A stretch of DNA of 64,000 nt from Bifidobacterium catenulatum PV20-2 (GTDB lineage Bacteria; Actinomycetota; Actinomycetes; Actinomycetales; Bifidobacteriaceae), in NCBI RefSeq assembly GCF_000800455.1, contig NZ_CP007456.1, positions 1,302,001 to 1,366,000 on the forward strand, written 5' to 3'. A model generated the notes under the pieces. The model saw only the letters and a program-made list of their open reading frames with translations. It did no database searches and was not told the origin of the DNA. Position 1 is the stretch's first letter, and the number at the start of each line of letters is the position of its first letter. Positions 19,399 through 30,034 of the stretch are shown here, one piece after another. The translations under genes and the position numbers were made by a program.

Positions 19399-21447
19399 CT
19401 ATCTCTCCTCAATCATAGTTGTTTCCTCAGGTGCCGATGGGACCACAGGCACCGACGACTCGCCGTCAGGTTCTTCGGACTGCTTCTTGATTTTCTCCTG
19501 CATGGTATCAAATGCCTGCCGAACCTTCGGACTTACGGATTCGGATGCCTGACGCATGGATTCGGATGCCTGCTTGACCGTTTCCGTAGTGCGGTCAAGG
19601 ATCTGCACCGTCTTCGGCAATGGCCTGTTGAATGGTTTTGGAGCATACAACACGTTGTCGATGATGTTCTCATACCGTTTGAGCACTTTCGGCCTGACGA
19701 CCTTCAGGCTCGCCGTCAGCGTGCCGTTCTCCTGGCCGAACTCCTCGTCGAGGATTTCAAACTTGCGTACGGATTCCGCACGGGAAACGTTCGCGTTCGC
19801 CTTTTCAACATACTGCTGGATAAACGCTCGCACGGCATCGTTCCTTGCGACCTGTCCCATGGACATGTTGCTGTCAAGTCCCTGCTGCGCAAGCCAAGAA
19901 CGGACCATCTCCTGATCAAGCTCGATCAGAGCCCCGATGAATGGCTTGCCGTCGCCGACCACCACACCATGCGACACTATCGGGCAGGTGTTGATGATGT
20001 CTTCCATGGGTGCAGGGCTAACGTTCTTGCCACCGGCAGTGATGATGATGTCTTTCTTGCGTCCCGTGATATACACAAAGCCATCATCATCAATGGTTCC
20101 CAAATCGCCGGTCTTCAACCAGCCATCGGCCATCTTGACGTCGGCCGTCAACTCTGGTTTCTTGTAATAGCCAAGGAACACATTAGGGCCCATCACCTGC
20201 AGTTCCCCATCATCGTCGGTCCGCACGCCCATACCTGGACCAGGCTTGCCTACCGAACCGACACGGTTGGCATCCTGCCAGTTGACGATCATCGGTGCGG
20301 CAGTTTCCGTCATACCGTAGCCTTGGATGAAGGTAATATCATCCATACCGTTGAAGAAATGGGCGAGATCAACGTTCAGAGGTGCCCCTCCGCAGGCTAG
20401 GTACCTCATGTTCGGCCCCAAAGCGGAGCGGATGGATTTACCCACGACAGACATAAAGAACGAATGCTCGGCGCGAGCCGCGATGGAATGATGTCCGGTT
20501 TCCTGCTCATCTTTCGACCATTGCACAAAATGATCAAATGCTTTAGCGAACACCCTTCCCCGAATGCCCGCTCCGGCCTTCTGCGAAGCCGCGTTGTACA
20601 CCTTTTCGAACACGCGGGGAACTCCCAGCAGATAGGTCGGTTTGAAGCTGCGCAAATCGGCAAGCAGATGCTTGGCCCCCGGAAGATAGCCAACCACTCC
20701 TTGCCCGCCAATCGCAACGTATTGGATGTAGCGGGCGAAACAATGCGCCAATGGCAGGAACAGCATCAGACGATTCGGCTGATACAGCATTTCGTCGAGA
20801 ATGATGTAGCCATTCAACACGATATGCGTGAAGTTCCGGTGAGATAGCATGGCGCCTTTGGGCTTGCCTGTGGAGCCGGACGTATACACAATGGTGAGCA
20901 TGTCATCGGCCTTGACTCTAGCGATCACCTGATCAAGCGCGTCCTCGCTGACGCCCTCTCCGAAATCAGCAACGGCGTCGAGACCATCCGCCTTGAAATT
21001 AAAAACATAACGCAAGCTACTGTGCTCTTCGCGAATCTGCTCAAGCGTTTGCGTGTGCGCGGAATCGCCAGCGAAAGCGATAACCGGATTCACCTCTTCA
21101 ACAATTGACTCAGCCTGCTTGGCGGAATCGGTCTCGTATACAGGCACGCTTACCGCTCCAATCGCGGCGCAGGCAAAATCAACGACTCCCCATTCGTAGC
21201 AGGTAGGCGAATAGATAACCACCATATTGCCGGTCTTGACCCCTAGGCCAAGAAGGCCTTTCGCGACCGCACGCACACGTTCGAGCATCTCCCCAGCCGT
21301 GACGTCATGCCAACAACGAGTCTCATCGTCCTGCCATTGGGCGATGAGATCCTCGGGATCACGTTCAGCGCGTCTGGAGAGCAATGCGAAAACGGTGTCC
21401 TCATCCGTGGTGCTATACGCAGGTTCTGGTATAAATTCTCTCAACAT
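19399..21447 (-). CDS. Long-chain fatty acid--CoA ligase (AMP-binding)
   Basis: ATP-dependent enzyme of the ANL superfamily, most like long-chain acyl-CoA synthetases. The 682 residues show the P-loop [16 protein letters not shown] (about 195-210), [11 protein letters not shown] (about 355-366), [20 protein letters not shown] (about 430-450) and the [12 protein letters not shown] lysine region. A C-terminal polar tail of about 60 residues, rich in S, E and P with repeated (M/V)RQASES-type units, follows the enzyme domain and looks coiled and disordered. Bifidobacteria lack beta-oxidation, so the likely use is activating exogenous fatty acids for lipid synthesis. The specific substrate cannot be read. 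Confidence 0.9.
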   Translation of the reverse strand: MLREFIPEPAYSTTDEDTVFALLSRRAERDPEDLIAQWQDDETRCWHDVTAGEMLERVRAVAKGLLGLGVKTGNMVVIYSPTCYEWGVVDFACAAIGAVSVPVYETDSAKQAESIVEEVNPVIAFAGDSAHTQTLEQIREEHSSLRYVFNFKADGLDAVADFGEGVSEDALDQVIARVKADDMLTIVYTSGSTGKPKGAMLSHRNFTHIVLNGYIILDEMLYQPNRLMLFLPLAHCFARYIQYVAIGGQGVVGYLPGAKHLLADLRSFKPTYLLGVPRVFEKVYNAASQKAGAGIRGRVFAKAFDHFVQWSKDEQETGHHSIAARAEHSFFMSVVGKSIRSALGPNMRYLACGGAPLNVDLAHFFNGMDDITFIQGYGMTETAAPMIVNWQDANRVGSVGKPGPGMGVRTDDDGELQVMGPNVFLGYYKKPELTADVKMADGWLKTGDLGTIDDDGFVYITGRKKDIIITAGGKNVSPAPMEDIINTCPIVSHGVVVGDGKPFIGALIELDQEMVRSWLAQQGLDSNMSMGQVARNDAVRAFIQQYVEKANANVSRAESVRKFEILDEEFGQENGTLTASLKVVRPKVLKRYENIIDNVLYAPKPFNRPLPKTVQILDRTTETVKQASESMRQASESVSPKVRQAFDTMQEKIKKQSEEPDGESSVPVVPSAPEETTMIEER

Positions 21448-21487
21448 GAATCCCTATAGTAGTTGCAGTACACTTAAGGCACGCTGA

Positions 21488-21531
21488 AAAACCCTTGGAA
21501 ACGGCTGAATTCAGCCAATTCCAAGGGTTTT
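21488..21531 (-). terminator. Terminator after the 219-aa hypothetical gene
   Basis: An outer stem AAAACCCTTGGA/TCCAAGGGTTTT encloses an inner palindrome GGCTGAATTCAGCC. A/T runs at both ends would allow it to work in both directions. It lies between the stop at 21554 and the start of the ligase gene at 21447. Confidence 0.75.
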
Positions 21532-21553
21532 GAATAATTAGAGCTGTTTTTCG

Positions 21554-22213
21554 TCACATGCCGAAATCAGCAGTCACGCACTTCCAAGCGGACCCCTTGA
21601 GCACGCACTTCATATTGCCGCATAGTCTCCGGCTTCCGATGCCCATCAGCACAGTGCTTTCGAAACATGTCGGTGAGATCATCCAGCTTTCGACGGTATA
21701 GACGGTAATCGGAAGCAATCCGAGCTGGGCGTACACTTTTGCGTCCTTCTTCATCCGACTTACGATCTGGGCGGAGGCGATCTTCAGCTTTCGCATGTAG
21801 TCTTCGCTCAACACCTTCTCCACGAGCGACAGCTTCTGCCTGCCGCGGAAAATATCAACAATGTTGCAAAGTAGCCGCGCAGAAAACATGCTCATGGAGT
21901 AGGCAAACTCAGCATCGCATGGCCCGGGCATAATCTGAACAAAGTGGAATGGAATTTTCCTACCGAAAAGGTCTGAATCTAGAAACCCATCATAAGTGGG
22001 AAGCTTTCGACCGGAAGGAAAAACCAGTTTTTTCCATTCAGTCAGCTCTTCCTCCGTAGGAAGCTCTTCAGGATCATCCTCACCTTTCTTATTGAACAGC
22101 ACATCCAGTCCAGAAGACGGAATAGCCAAACCCGTCCCGTCAACTGCCGGCGGCGGAACTTCATTTTCAAATGAACCATCCATAATGGTACCTTTCTTCT
22201 TTGCCCGACTCAT
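21554..22213 (-). CDS. Hypothetical protein, possibly Rv3235-like
   Basis: A 219-residue protein that I do not recognise with certainty. The N-terminal third is acidic and proline-rich, without predicted fold. The C-terminal 120 residues are compact, with AEFAYSMSMFSARLLCNIVDIFRG and a final CGNMKCVLKGSAWKCVTADFG. The pattern of a small beta domain ending in W-x-C-x3-x-x-G resembles the actinobacterial Rv3235 family (DUF6459), often found near secA; this is a tentative impression. There is no signal peptide or membrane segment. The upstream region is long and AT-rich and should hold its promoter. A terminator follows at 21488-21531. Confidence 0.6.
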   Translation of the reverse strand: MSRAKKKGTIMDGSFENEVPPPAVDGTGLAIPSSGLDVLFNKKGEDDPEELPTEEELTEWKKLVFPSGRKLPTYDGFLDSDLFGRKIPFHFVQIMPGPCDAEFAYSMSMFSARLLCNIVDIFRGRQKLSLVEKVLSEDYMRKLKIASAQIVSRMKKDAKVYAQLGLLPITVYTVESWMISPTCFESTVLMGIGSRRLCGNMKCVLKGSAWKCVTADFGM

Positions 22214-22709
22214 CGTTGAGAGGGGGTGTAGGAACCATTAAGGCATGAAAGATTGCCCCCGTCAAGTTAACATTTGCCTTTTGTGGATATGTGGATAACT
22301 CAAACCCCCAAACTATTACCGAACACCCTAAATATGCATTTATTCACCCTTCACATACTGAAGAATAGGGTGGCTCTTTGTTGGAAATGCAATTAAACGA
22401 CACGCTTCAGCGTCACACCCTAATTTATCTCAAAATTTCTTAGTAAAAATGGACGCCTTAGATTTTTTCTGAAAGATATTGATTGCGTTTGTTTGTATGT
22501 GTTCGCATTATGGTATTTTCGCGCCTTATAACGCCAGTTCTCCGCAAAAAATCTTTTTAAAAAATGTCTCTACACCGTTCGCAGCAAAGCCATCCCACAT
22601 CGAGATCCTCCAAAAAGTTCATAACGATGCCGCGCGACACCCCGTGGTATGCGGCGTCCGAATAATATGGCATAATGAACACTTGGCAGAAAACGTATGT
22701 TTCTGCCGT
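22214..22709. other. AT-rich intergenic region upstream of tRNA-Gln
   Basis: No convincing gene was found in these 496 bp, which are clearly more AT-rich than the surroundings. It should contain the divergent promoters of the 219-aa gene and of tRNA-Gln (a CATAAT-like -10 around 22670). Two adjacent DnaA-box-like sequences, TGTGGATAT and TGTGGATAA, lie at 22282-22298. Oligo-A/T tracts (for example 22546-22563) suggest curved DNA. Confidence 0.6.
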
Positions 22710-22780
22710 TCCCCCATGGTGTAATGGCAGCACACGGGTCTTTGGAACCCTTTGTCTTGGTTCGAGTCCAGGTGGGGGAG
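22710..22780 (+). tRNA. tRNA-Gln (anticodon UUG)
   Basis: A 71-nt cloverleaf without encoded CCA. The acceptor stem TCCCCCA (22710-22716) pairs with TGGGGGA (22773-22779), discriminator G at 22780. The anticodon loop CTTTGGA has TTG at 22742-22744, and the T arm GGTTCGAGTCC is standard. The first anticodon-stem pair is a C-T mismatch. A strong terminator follows immediately. Confidence 0.93.
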
Positions 22781-22789
22781 CTTGCTAGA

Positions 22790-22828
22790 ATAAAAGCTCC
22801 TGCAGAATCAATCTGCAGGAGCTTTTAT
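22790..22828 (+). terminator. Terminator after tRNA-Gln
   Basis: A perfect 17-bp stem (22790-22806 with 22812-22828) with a 5-nt loop and A/T-rich base is placed 10 bp after the tRNA. Confidence 0.85.
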
Positions 22829-22895
22829 CTTATCCGAAAGCGCAGCAGCAGAAAGCTCAGCGGCACTCCGGGAAAAATATTCGCAATACACAAAA

Positions 22896-22937
22896 TTTGC
22901 GAGGTGCCCTCCCCATATGGAGCGGGCACCTCGCAAA
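22896..22937 (-). terminator. Terminator after prs
   Basis: A 14-bp perfect stem TTTGCGAGGTGCCC/GGGCACCTCGCAAA has a 14-nt loop and is followed on the minus strand by TTTTGTG. It is 20 bp after the prs stop. Confidence 0.8.
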
Positions 22938-22957
22938 TGCACCTATACGCACCTATG

Positions 22958-23980
22958 TCAGGCGAACAGGAAGCCTTGGCCGTGGTGTTCCGGGTAGGTG
23001 TCAAACAGTTCAGCCACGGAGCCGTCTTCAAACACAGCGCGAATGGCGCTGGCCAGAAGCGGCGCGATCGATAGCACGGTCAGACCGTCCCAACGCTTCT
23101 CTTCAGGAATCGGCACGGTGTCGGTAAGCACGACCTCTCGGACGCCACTGTTCTTCAAACGTTCGACAGCTGGACCGGACAGCACGCCATGCGTGGCGAC
23201 AACGGTCACCGACTTGGCTCCGGCGTTCTTGAGCACGCTGCAGGCGCCTGCGATGGTTCCAGCGGTATCGATCAGATCGTCGACGAGCACACAGTCCTTG
23301 CCTTCGACGTCGCCCACGACTCGGTTGGCGACCGCCTGATTCGGACGGGTGATGTCGCGCGTCTTGTGCACGAACGCGAGCGGGCCGCCGCCAAGACGTT
23401 GCGCCCACTGTTCCGCAACACGAATGCGGCCTGCATCCGGGGACACGACAGCGACATTGTCAAGCTGGTTGGCGAAACGATCACGAATGTAGTCAACAAG
23501 CACCGGCATAGCGATGAGATGGTCGACCGGGCCGTCGAAAAAGCCTTGGGACTGTGCCGCATGCAGGTCGACGCTCATAATGCGGTCGGCGCCCGCGGTC
23601 TTAAGCAGGTCGAACATCAGACGGCACGAAATAGGCTCGCGGCCGCGATGTTTCTTGTCTTGGCGGGAATAGCCCAGCAGTGGGCAGACCGCCGTGATGG
23701 AACGTGCGGAGGCACGCTTGAGCGCATCAATCATGATGAGCTGCTCCATGATCGACTGATTGATCGGAGCCGCGTGACTTTGCAGTACGAACACGTCCGC
23801 GCCACGCACGGATTCGGTGTAGCGCACGTACATCTCGCCGTTGGCGAAGTCGTATGCTGTGGTTTCCAGAACGTCGATGCCGAGTTGTTCGGCGACTTCC
23901 GCCGCCAGTTTCGGATGTGTTCTGCCTGTGACAAGGATAAGGTTTTTATCCGGCTTTCCTTCAAGGATTGCGCTCACCAT
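22958..23980 (-). CDS. prs: Ribose-phosphate pyrophosphokinase
   Basis: Makes PRPP from ribose-5-phosphate and ATP, feeding the histidine (HisG) and tryptophan pathways and nucleotide and NAD synthesis. The start at 23980 (MVSAILEGKPDKN) is preceded by GGAG five bases away and gives 340 residues; longer in-frame starts lack a ribosome site. Key blocks are GRTHPKLAAEVAEQLG, GYSRQDKKHRGREPIS (catalytic loop), MSVDLHAAQSQGFFDG and the PRPP loop VLVDDLIDTAGTI. It is downstream of nadD on the same strand with a 90-bp gap. Confidence 0.95.
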   Translation of the reverse strand: MVSAILEGKPDKNLILVTGRTHPKLAAEVAEQLGIDVLETTAYDFANGEMYVRYTESVRGADVFVLQSHAAPINQSIMEQLIMIDALKRASARSITAVCPLLGYSRQDKKHRGREPISCRLMFDLLKTAGADRIMSVDLHAAQSQGFFDGPVDHLIAMPVLVDYIRDRFANQLDNVAVVSPDAGRIRVAEQWAQRLGGGPLAFVHKTRDITRPNQAVANRVVGDVEGKDCVLVDDLIDTAGTIAGACSVLKNAGAKSVTVVATHGVLSGPAVERLKNSGVREVVLTDTVPIPEEKRWDGLTVLSIAPLLASAIRAVFEDGSVAELFDTYPEHHGQGFLFA

Positions 23981-24070
23981 GTCTCCAAACGTCTGTTTTC
24001 GCGTCAAGTGGACGTGACCCATACTAACCATCCGCGCAGACCGTCTCACCCGCGCGTGTTCACCTGAAAT

Positions 24071-24817
24071 TTACCGGTACAGTCCGTGCTTGCCAATATA
24101 TTGCACCACGCCGTCCGGTACGAGGTACCAAACAGGTTCCCCGTGCTCCGCGCGTCGACGTACATCGGTCGAAGAAATCGCCAGCGCCGGTATTTCCAAC
24201 GTATCGACCTTGCCTTCCGGCAGTTTCGCTCCTTCTGGCGAGGAGTATCCAGGGCGGGTCACGGCCACGAAGTGGGCCAGATTCCACATTTTGTCAGCAT
24301 CTTTCCATTGCATGATCTCCGCGACCGCGTCGGCTCCGGTGATGAAGAAGAGTTCCGCGTCGGGATGTTGCGCACGGATGTCTCGCAACGTGTCGATGGT
24401 GTAGGTGACTCCCGGACGGTCGATGTCCACGCGTGATACGGTGAATTTCGGATTGGATGCGGTGGCGATGACCGTCATGAGATAGCGGTCTTCCGCGTTG
24501 GTGACGTTCTTGTCGAGTTTGAATACGGGGCGTCCTGTCGGCACGAAGATCACTTCGTCGAGGTCGTACACCCATGACACCTCTGATGCCGCCACCAAGT
24601 GGCCGTTGTGGATGGGGTCGAACGTACCGCCCATGATGCCGATGCGAGGTCTGCTATGCCAGTTGCCGCGTGCTGAACGTCGACCCGTGGCCACCGAGGA
24701 ACCTGCTGATTCCACGGAAAGGCCGGACATGCGCCGTTCCGGCTCCACCACATAGCTGATGGCAAGTTCGGAATCGGCTTCGGCGGATTCGGGCCACATG
24801 CGTTTCGGACTGGTCAT
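24071..24817 (-). CDS. nadD: Nicotinate-nucleotide adenylyltransferase with N-terminal extension
   Basis: Adenylates nicotinate mononucleotide in NAD synthesis. The catalytic domain begins around residue 58 with [17 protein letters not shown], containing the nucleotide-binding H-x-G-H. It ends with the ISSTDVRRR motif that contacts the substrate. The first 57 residues are a non-conserved polar extension. This start is kept because its ATG overlaps the stop of the upstream gene (ATGA), implying translational coupling; a shorter start inside the extension remains possible. NAD kinase is encoded elsewhere in this window (54411-55349). Confidence 0.92.
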   Translation of the reverse strand: MTSPKRMWPESAEADSELAISYVVEPERRMSGLSVESAGSSVATGRRSARGNWHSRPRIGIMGGTFDPIHNGHLVAASEVSWVYDLDEVIFVPTGRPVFKLDKNVTNAEDRYLMTVIATASNPKFTVSRVDIDRPGVTYTIDTLRDIRAQHPDAELFFITGADAVAEIMQWKDADKMWNLAHFVAVTRPGYSSPEGAKLPEGKVDTLEIPALAISSTDVRRRAEHGEPVWYLVPDGVVQYIGKHGLYR

Positions 24818-25404
24818 GAGGCGTCCTCGCCTTTCTGCTCCTGATCGGCGTCCGCGGTTTCGCGTCCGATGCTGTCGGCCGTGGGCGAAGCGTTGTCAGG
24901 ATCGATCTTGCCCATATCCTCGTCCCACTCGTCCTGCACAACACGCCTGATTTCAGCGAAGGTCGGCAACGGGAAGTCCGGCTGATAGGCACGTCGCACC
25001 TCAGCCACACGTTCGGTGACACGAATCAGCGTATCGGTCATGCCGTCGATATCCTGTTCGCGTTCCATAGCACTGAATTTGGCGATGTACTGTTCCATGA
25101 GACGCATCTGCTCGTCGACGTTCCTGAGTTTCTCCTCGCTGAGTTCCACCACATCGTCGGCGTCAGTTTCCGGCCAGCCAATCAGCACCGCATCGGCATA
25201 TTCGAGTGACGCACGCTGTGCCGCCGAAGCAATGCCATCCTCAATCTGCACGAGAAACACGTATCGTACGATGCTTAATCGTTCGGAGGCGCGCTTCAAT
25301 CCCAGATATGGATCATTGAGATCCGCATTCCATGGATTCTTGACGTCGGTCATTGTTCCCTCCATCTGACTGTTGTTTTCGTTGGTACCGTTTTGTTCGC
25401 TCAT
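24814..25404 (-). CDS. Hypothetical acidic protein between proA and nadD
   Basis: A 196-residue soluble protein rich in Asp and Glu, not recognised. The predicted core (about 30-150) is helical, with [30 protein letters not shown] and a coiled-coil-like [22 protein letters not shown] stretch. The C-terminus is a low-complexity acidic tail. Both ends overlap neighbours by 4 bases (ATGA with proA upstream at 25401 and with nadD downstream at 24814), so it is made in tight coupling with them. The start at 25404 is chosen for that overlap. No function is proposed. Confidence 0.8.
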   Translation of the reverse strand: MSEQNGTNENNSQMEGTMTDVKNPWNADLNDPYLGLKRASERLSIVRYVFLVQIEDGIASAAQRASLEYADAVLIGWPETDADDVVELSEEKLRNVDEQMRLMEQYIAKFSAMEREQDIDGMTDTLIRVTERVAEVRRAYQPDFPLPTFAEIRRVVQDEWDEDMGKIDPDNASPTADSIGRETADADQEQKGEDAS

Positions 25405-26714
25405 GCTCGCACCTGCCCCGTTCCGTAACCGATCCACTTGGTCGTGGTCATTTCGCGTAGTCCCATGGGACCGCGTGCGTGCATTTTCTGCGTGGAGATG
25501 CCGAATTCCGCGCCGAAACCGAACACTCCTCCGTCGGTGAAGCGTGTGGATGCGTTGACCATCACCACCGCCGAGTCGATACGTGAAGTGAATTCCTCTA
25601 TGGCCGAATAGTCTTCGGCGATGATGGATTCTGTATGTCCGGTGGAATGGCGGTTGATGTGTTCGATGGCTTCGTTGAGTGAGTCGACCACTTTGACACC
25701 GATTTTCAATGCCAAATATTCGGTATCCCAGTCTTCGTCAGTGGCATGCATCAGTTTCACTCCGTCGATACCGGCTTTATCGATGATTTCGTAAGCTCGC
25801 TTGTCGGCATGCATTTCAACATTGGCTGCGGCAAGTGCTGCTGCGGCCTGCGGAAGGAACGTTTCGGCAATGCCTTGATGTACGAGGAGTTTTTCGGTGG
25901 CGTTGCAGACACCGACACGTTGCGTTTTGGCATTGAGGATGATGGGGATGGCTTTGTTTTGGTCGCCGGTTTGGTCGACGTAGATGTGTACGTTGCCAGC
26001 TCCGGTTTCGATGACCGGCACTTTGGAGTTTTGCACGACGGTTTGAATAAGGCCCGCTCCCCCTCGTGGAATGAGCAGGTCGATGTGACCTTGGGCTTGC
26101 ATCATGGCGGTGGCACCCTGGCGTCCGTATTCGTCGACGGATGCGATGAGTGCGGGGTCATATCCGTAGTCGCGTAGCACGTCGGCGATGATGCCGAGTG
26201 TGGCTGCGTTGGTACGTTCGGCCGCGTGTCCGCCTCTGAGGAGCACCGCATTGCCGGATTTGATGCAGAGCGATGCAACGTCGACGGTGACGTTGGGACG
26301 TGCTTCGTAGATCATGCCAAGCACTCCGATGGGCACGCGAGTCTGTTCGAGTCGTAGACCGTTGTCGAGATGGTATCCACGTACGATTTCGCCGATCGGA
26401 TCCGGCAGTGTGACTACGTGGCGTACGCCTTGTGCGGCTGCGTTGACGCGGGACACGTCGAATTTGAGTCGGTCGAGTTTGCCTGCATCCATGCCATGTT
26501 CAGCAGATTCCTGCATGTCAATGGCGTTGGCTGCGGCAATTTCTCCGGCACGCGCGTCGAGTGCGTTCGCGATGACGTTGAGAAGCTCGTTTTTACGTTG
26601 CGTGTTGGTTTGGGCAAGTTGCGCTTGCGCGATTCGTGCGGCGTCGGCTTTGGCGCACACTCCGTTGAACACGTCGGTTTCCATAGCGTTGGATTGAGTC
26701 TGTGGGTTCGTCAT
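25401..26714 (-). CDS. proA: Gamma-glutamyl phosphate reductase
   Basis: Reduces glutamyl-5-phosphate to the semialdehyde in proline synthesis. The 437-residue aldehyde dehydrogenase-fold protein has [27 protein letters not shown] sequence (about 130-155), [14 protein letters not shown] (about 235) and the catalytic Cys in [14 protein letters not shown]. The C-terminal block is [25 protein letters not shown]. It is the first gene of a coupled proA-hypothetical-nadD unit. proB is not in the window. Confidence 0.95.
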   Translation of the reverse strand: MTNPQTQSNAMETDVFNGVCAKADAARIAQAQLAQTNTQRKNELLNVIANALDARAGEIAAANAIDMQESAEHGMDAGKLDRLKFDVSRVNAAAQGVRHVVTLPDPIGEIVRGYHLDNGLRLEQTRVPIGVLGMIYEARPNVTVDVASLCIKSGNAVLLRGGHAAERTNAATLGIIADVLRDYGYDPALIASVDEYGRQGATAMMQAQGHIDLLIPRGGAGLIQTVVQNSKVPVIETGAGNVHIYVDQTGDQNKAIPIILNAKTQRVGVCNATEKLLVHQGIAETFLPQAAAALAAANVEMHADKRAYEIIDKAGIDGVKLMHATDEDWDTEYLALKIGVKVVDSLNEAIEHINRHSTGHTESIIAEDYSAIEEFTSRIDSAVVMVNASTRFTDGGVFGFGAEFGISTQKMHARGPMGLREMTTTKWIGYGTGQVRA

Positions 26715-26867
26715 AGTTTCCTAGACTAGCGCGAAATCGCGCCTTGTTCCGTAGCTTCGACCATTATTTCGTCGTAGCGTCGGAAGCAGGGCGCGATTTC
26801 GCACGTCACGTGTCCTCAGAGATTTATATCCGAAACCGTTCTCGATCAACCGTTATTCGACATGGAA

Positions 26868-28175
<1,308 letters not shown>

Positions 28176-28437
28176 TGAGCTCTCCTTGGCTTGGAGGATA
28201 AATACGTTGCCCGTACGAGCATGCGGACTTAATGATGAAGTGTACGTGCATAAATCGTATGGGGGAATATGGCGTTTCGAAACATGGAAGCAATCGCGAA
28301 ACAAGAAGGAAACAATCGCCGATTTGCAAATCGCATGTCATCCCATTCCACGGACGCCAAGCATGTTTCTTCCCGCCCATAACGCTACACTCAATACTGT
28401 TTGACGTTATTGTCCGTTCTATTGCTAAGGAAATCCA

Positions 28438-29925
28438 GTGACCACGTTCCACAGCACCCGCAGCACCACCGATTCGCTCACCTCCAAGCAGGCCATTCGC
28501 AAAGGCATCGCCGACGATGGAGGCCTGTTCGTAACCGACTCACTGGGCGAAACCCACGTGGACATCGCATCCCTCGCAGGCAAGTCCTACCAGCAGATCG
28601 CATTCGACGTGCTGAGCGTGTTGCTGCCCGACTTCACCGAAACCGAACTCAAAGCATGCATCAGCGAGGCATACGGCGCACAATGGCCCGACGAAAAGAT
28701 CACCCCGGTCAAGCCGCTCGGCGATGACTACGTGATGGAACTATTCAACGGCCCGACCTCCGCATTCAAGGACGTCGCATTGCAGATCCTGCCGCGTTTC
28801 ATGGCGCGCACCACCCCGGCCAGCGGCGACGACAACGAGAAAATCATGATCGTGACCGCCACTTCCGGAGATACCGGCAAGGCAGCGCTCGCTGGTTTCG
28901 CGGATGCCGAGGGCACGGGCATCACCGTGTTCTATCCGGAAGGCAAGGTCAGCCAAGTGCAGGAACTGCAGATGAGCACGCAGGCCGGTTCGAATGTGAG
29001 CGTGTGCGCAGTCAAGGGCAATTTCGATGACGCACAGTCCGCTGTCAAGCGCATTTTCGGCGACCGAGAGCTTGCCAGCCGCTTGGCGTCCGACTCGCAT
29101 GTGGTACTGTCTTCTGCAAATTCGATTAATGTTGGGCGTTTGGTACCGCAGGTCGTCTACTATTTCTCTGCTTACGCGCAGCTGCTCGAACAGCAGGTCA
29201 TCAATGTTGGCGATGAGGTCGAGTTCGTGGTGCCGACCGGTAATTTCGGTGATATTCTCGCCGGATATTATGCGAAGTTGTTGGGTCTGCCGGTCAAGCA
29301 TCTGGTTGTTGCGTCCGATAAGAACAATGTGCTGTTCGATTTCCTGACTTCCGGCACATATAACCGTCAGCGTCCGTTCTATCAGACGATTTCCCCGTCG
29401 ATGGATATTCTCATTTCCTCGAATCTGGAGCGCATGCTGTATTACATGTCCGACAAGGACACTCGTCTGATTGCCATGCTGATGAACGATCTGAAACAGT
29501 GGGGCGCCTATGAGGTTCCCGAACCGATGCTGGCCAAGATTCGTTCCCTGTTCGGCACTGGCTGGGCCGATGAGGATCAGGTGCGTGAGATGATCGCGGA
29601 TTGCTGGAACAAGAACCATTACGTGATCGACCCGCACACCGCGTGCGGCTATTACGTAATGCAGCAGATGCCTCGCAATCCGCTGACGCCGCGCGTGCTG
29701 TTGAGCACCGCCAGCCCATACAAGTTCCCGCGTGTGGTCAACGAATCCTTGGGATTGGACGCTTCCGGTACGGATTTCGAATGCATGGACGTGCTTGCCG
29801 AAGCGACCGGCACCACTGCCCCAGCCGCATTGCGCGGATTGGAAACCGCCAACGTACGTTTCGATCACGTCGTTGACATCGACGGTATGGAAAACTTCGT
29901 CGAGAAGGCCGCCAAAACCCTGTAA
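28438..29925 (+). CDS. thrC: Threonine synthase
   Basis: Converts O-phosphohomoserine to threonine. The 495-residue protein uses a GTG start at 28438 preceded by AAGGAAA. It contains the PLP lysine in NGPTSAFKDVALQ (about 100-112), the TATSGDTGKAAL phosphate loop (about 140) and VVPTGNFGDILAGYYAKLLGLP (about 262). Size and the N-terminal TRSTTDSLTSKQAIRKGIADDGGLF match the long class of threonine synthases. It is followed by a strong terminator. Confidence 0.96.
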   Translation: MTTFHSTRSTTDSLTSKQAIRKGIADDGGLFVTDSLGETHVDIASLAGKSYQQIAFDVLSVLLPDFTETELKACISEAYGAQWPDEKITPVKPLGDDYVMELFNGPTSAFKDVALQILPRFMARTTPASGDDNEKIMIVTATSGDTGKAALAGFADAEGTGITVFYPEGKVSQVQELQMSTQAGSNVSVCAVKGNFDDAQSAVKRIFGDRELASRLASDSHVVLSSANSINVGRLVPQVVYYFSAYAQLLEQQVINVGDEVEFVVPTGNFGDILAGYYAKLLGLPVKHLVVASDKNNVLFDFLTSGTYNRQRPFYQTISPSMDILISSNLERMLYYMSDKDTRLIAMLMNDLKQWGAYEVPEPMLAKIRSLFGTGWADEDQVREMIADCWNKNHYVIDPHTACGYYVMQQMPRNPLTPRVLLSTASPYKFPRVVNESLGLDASGTDFECMDVLAEATGTTAPAALRGLETANVRFDHVVDIDGMENFVEKAAKTL

Positions 29926-29961
29926 ACGAAGCGTGTCTTTGAATCGTTAGTTCGTTACCGC

Positions 29962-29993
29962 CGGCCGTCCGCAATACGCGGGCGGCCGTTTTT
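29962..29993 (+). terminator. Terminator after thrC
   Basis: An 11-bp GC-rich stem (29962-29972 with 29978-29988, one G-T wobble) has a 5-nt loop and is followed by TTTTT. Confidence 0.85.
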
Positions 29994-30034
29994 CATTAAG
30001 ACTGCTACAGTTGCATGCTCGGAGGCGAACCAGC

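Noticed and set aside
19516..19580. Repeated GGATTCGGATGCCTG units at the 3' end of the acyl-CoA ligase gene
   Set aside because: They encode the (M/V)RQASES repeats of the protein tail; no sign of an independent DNA repeat or CRISPR array.
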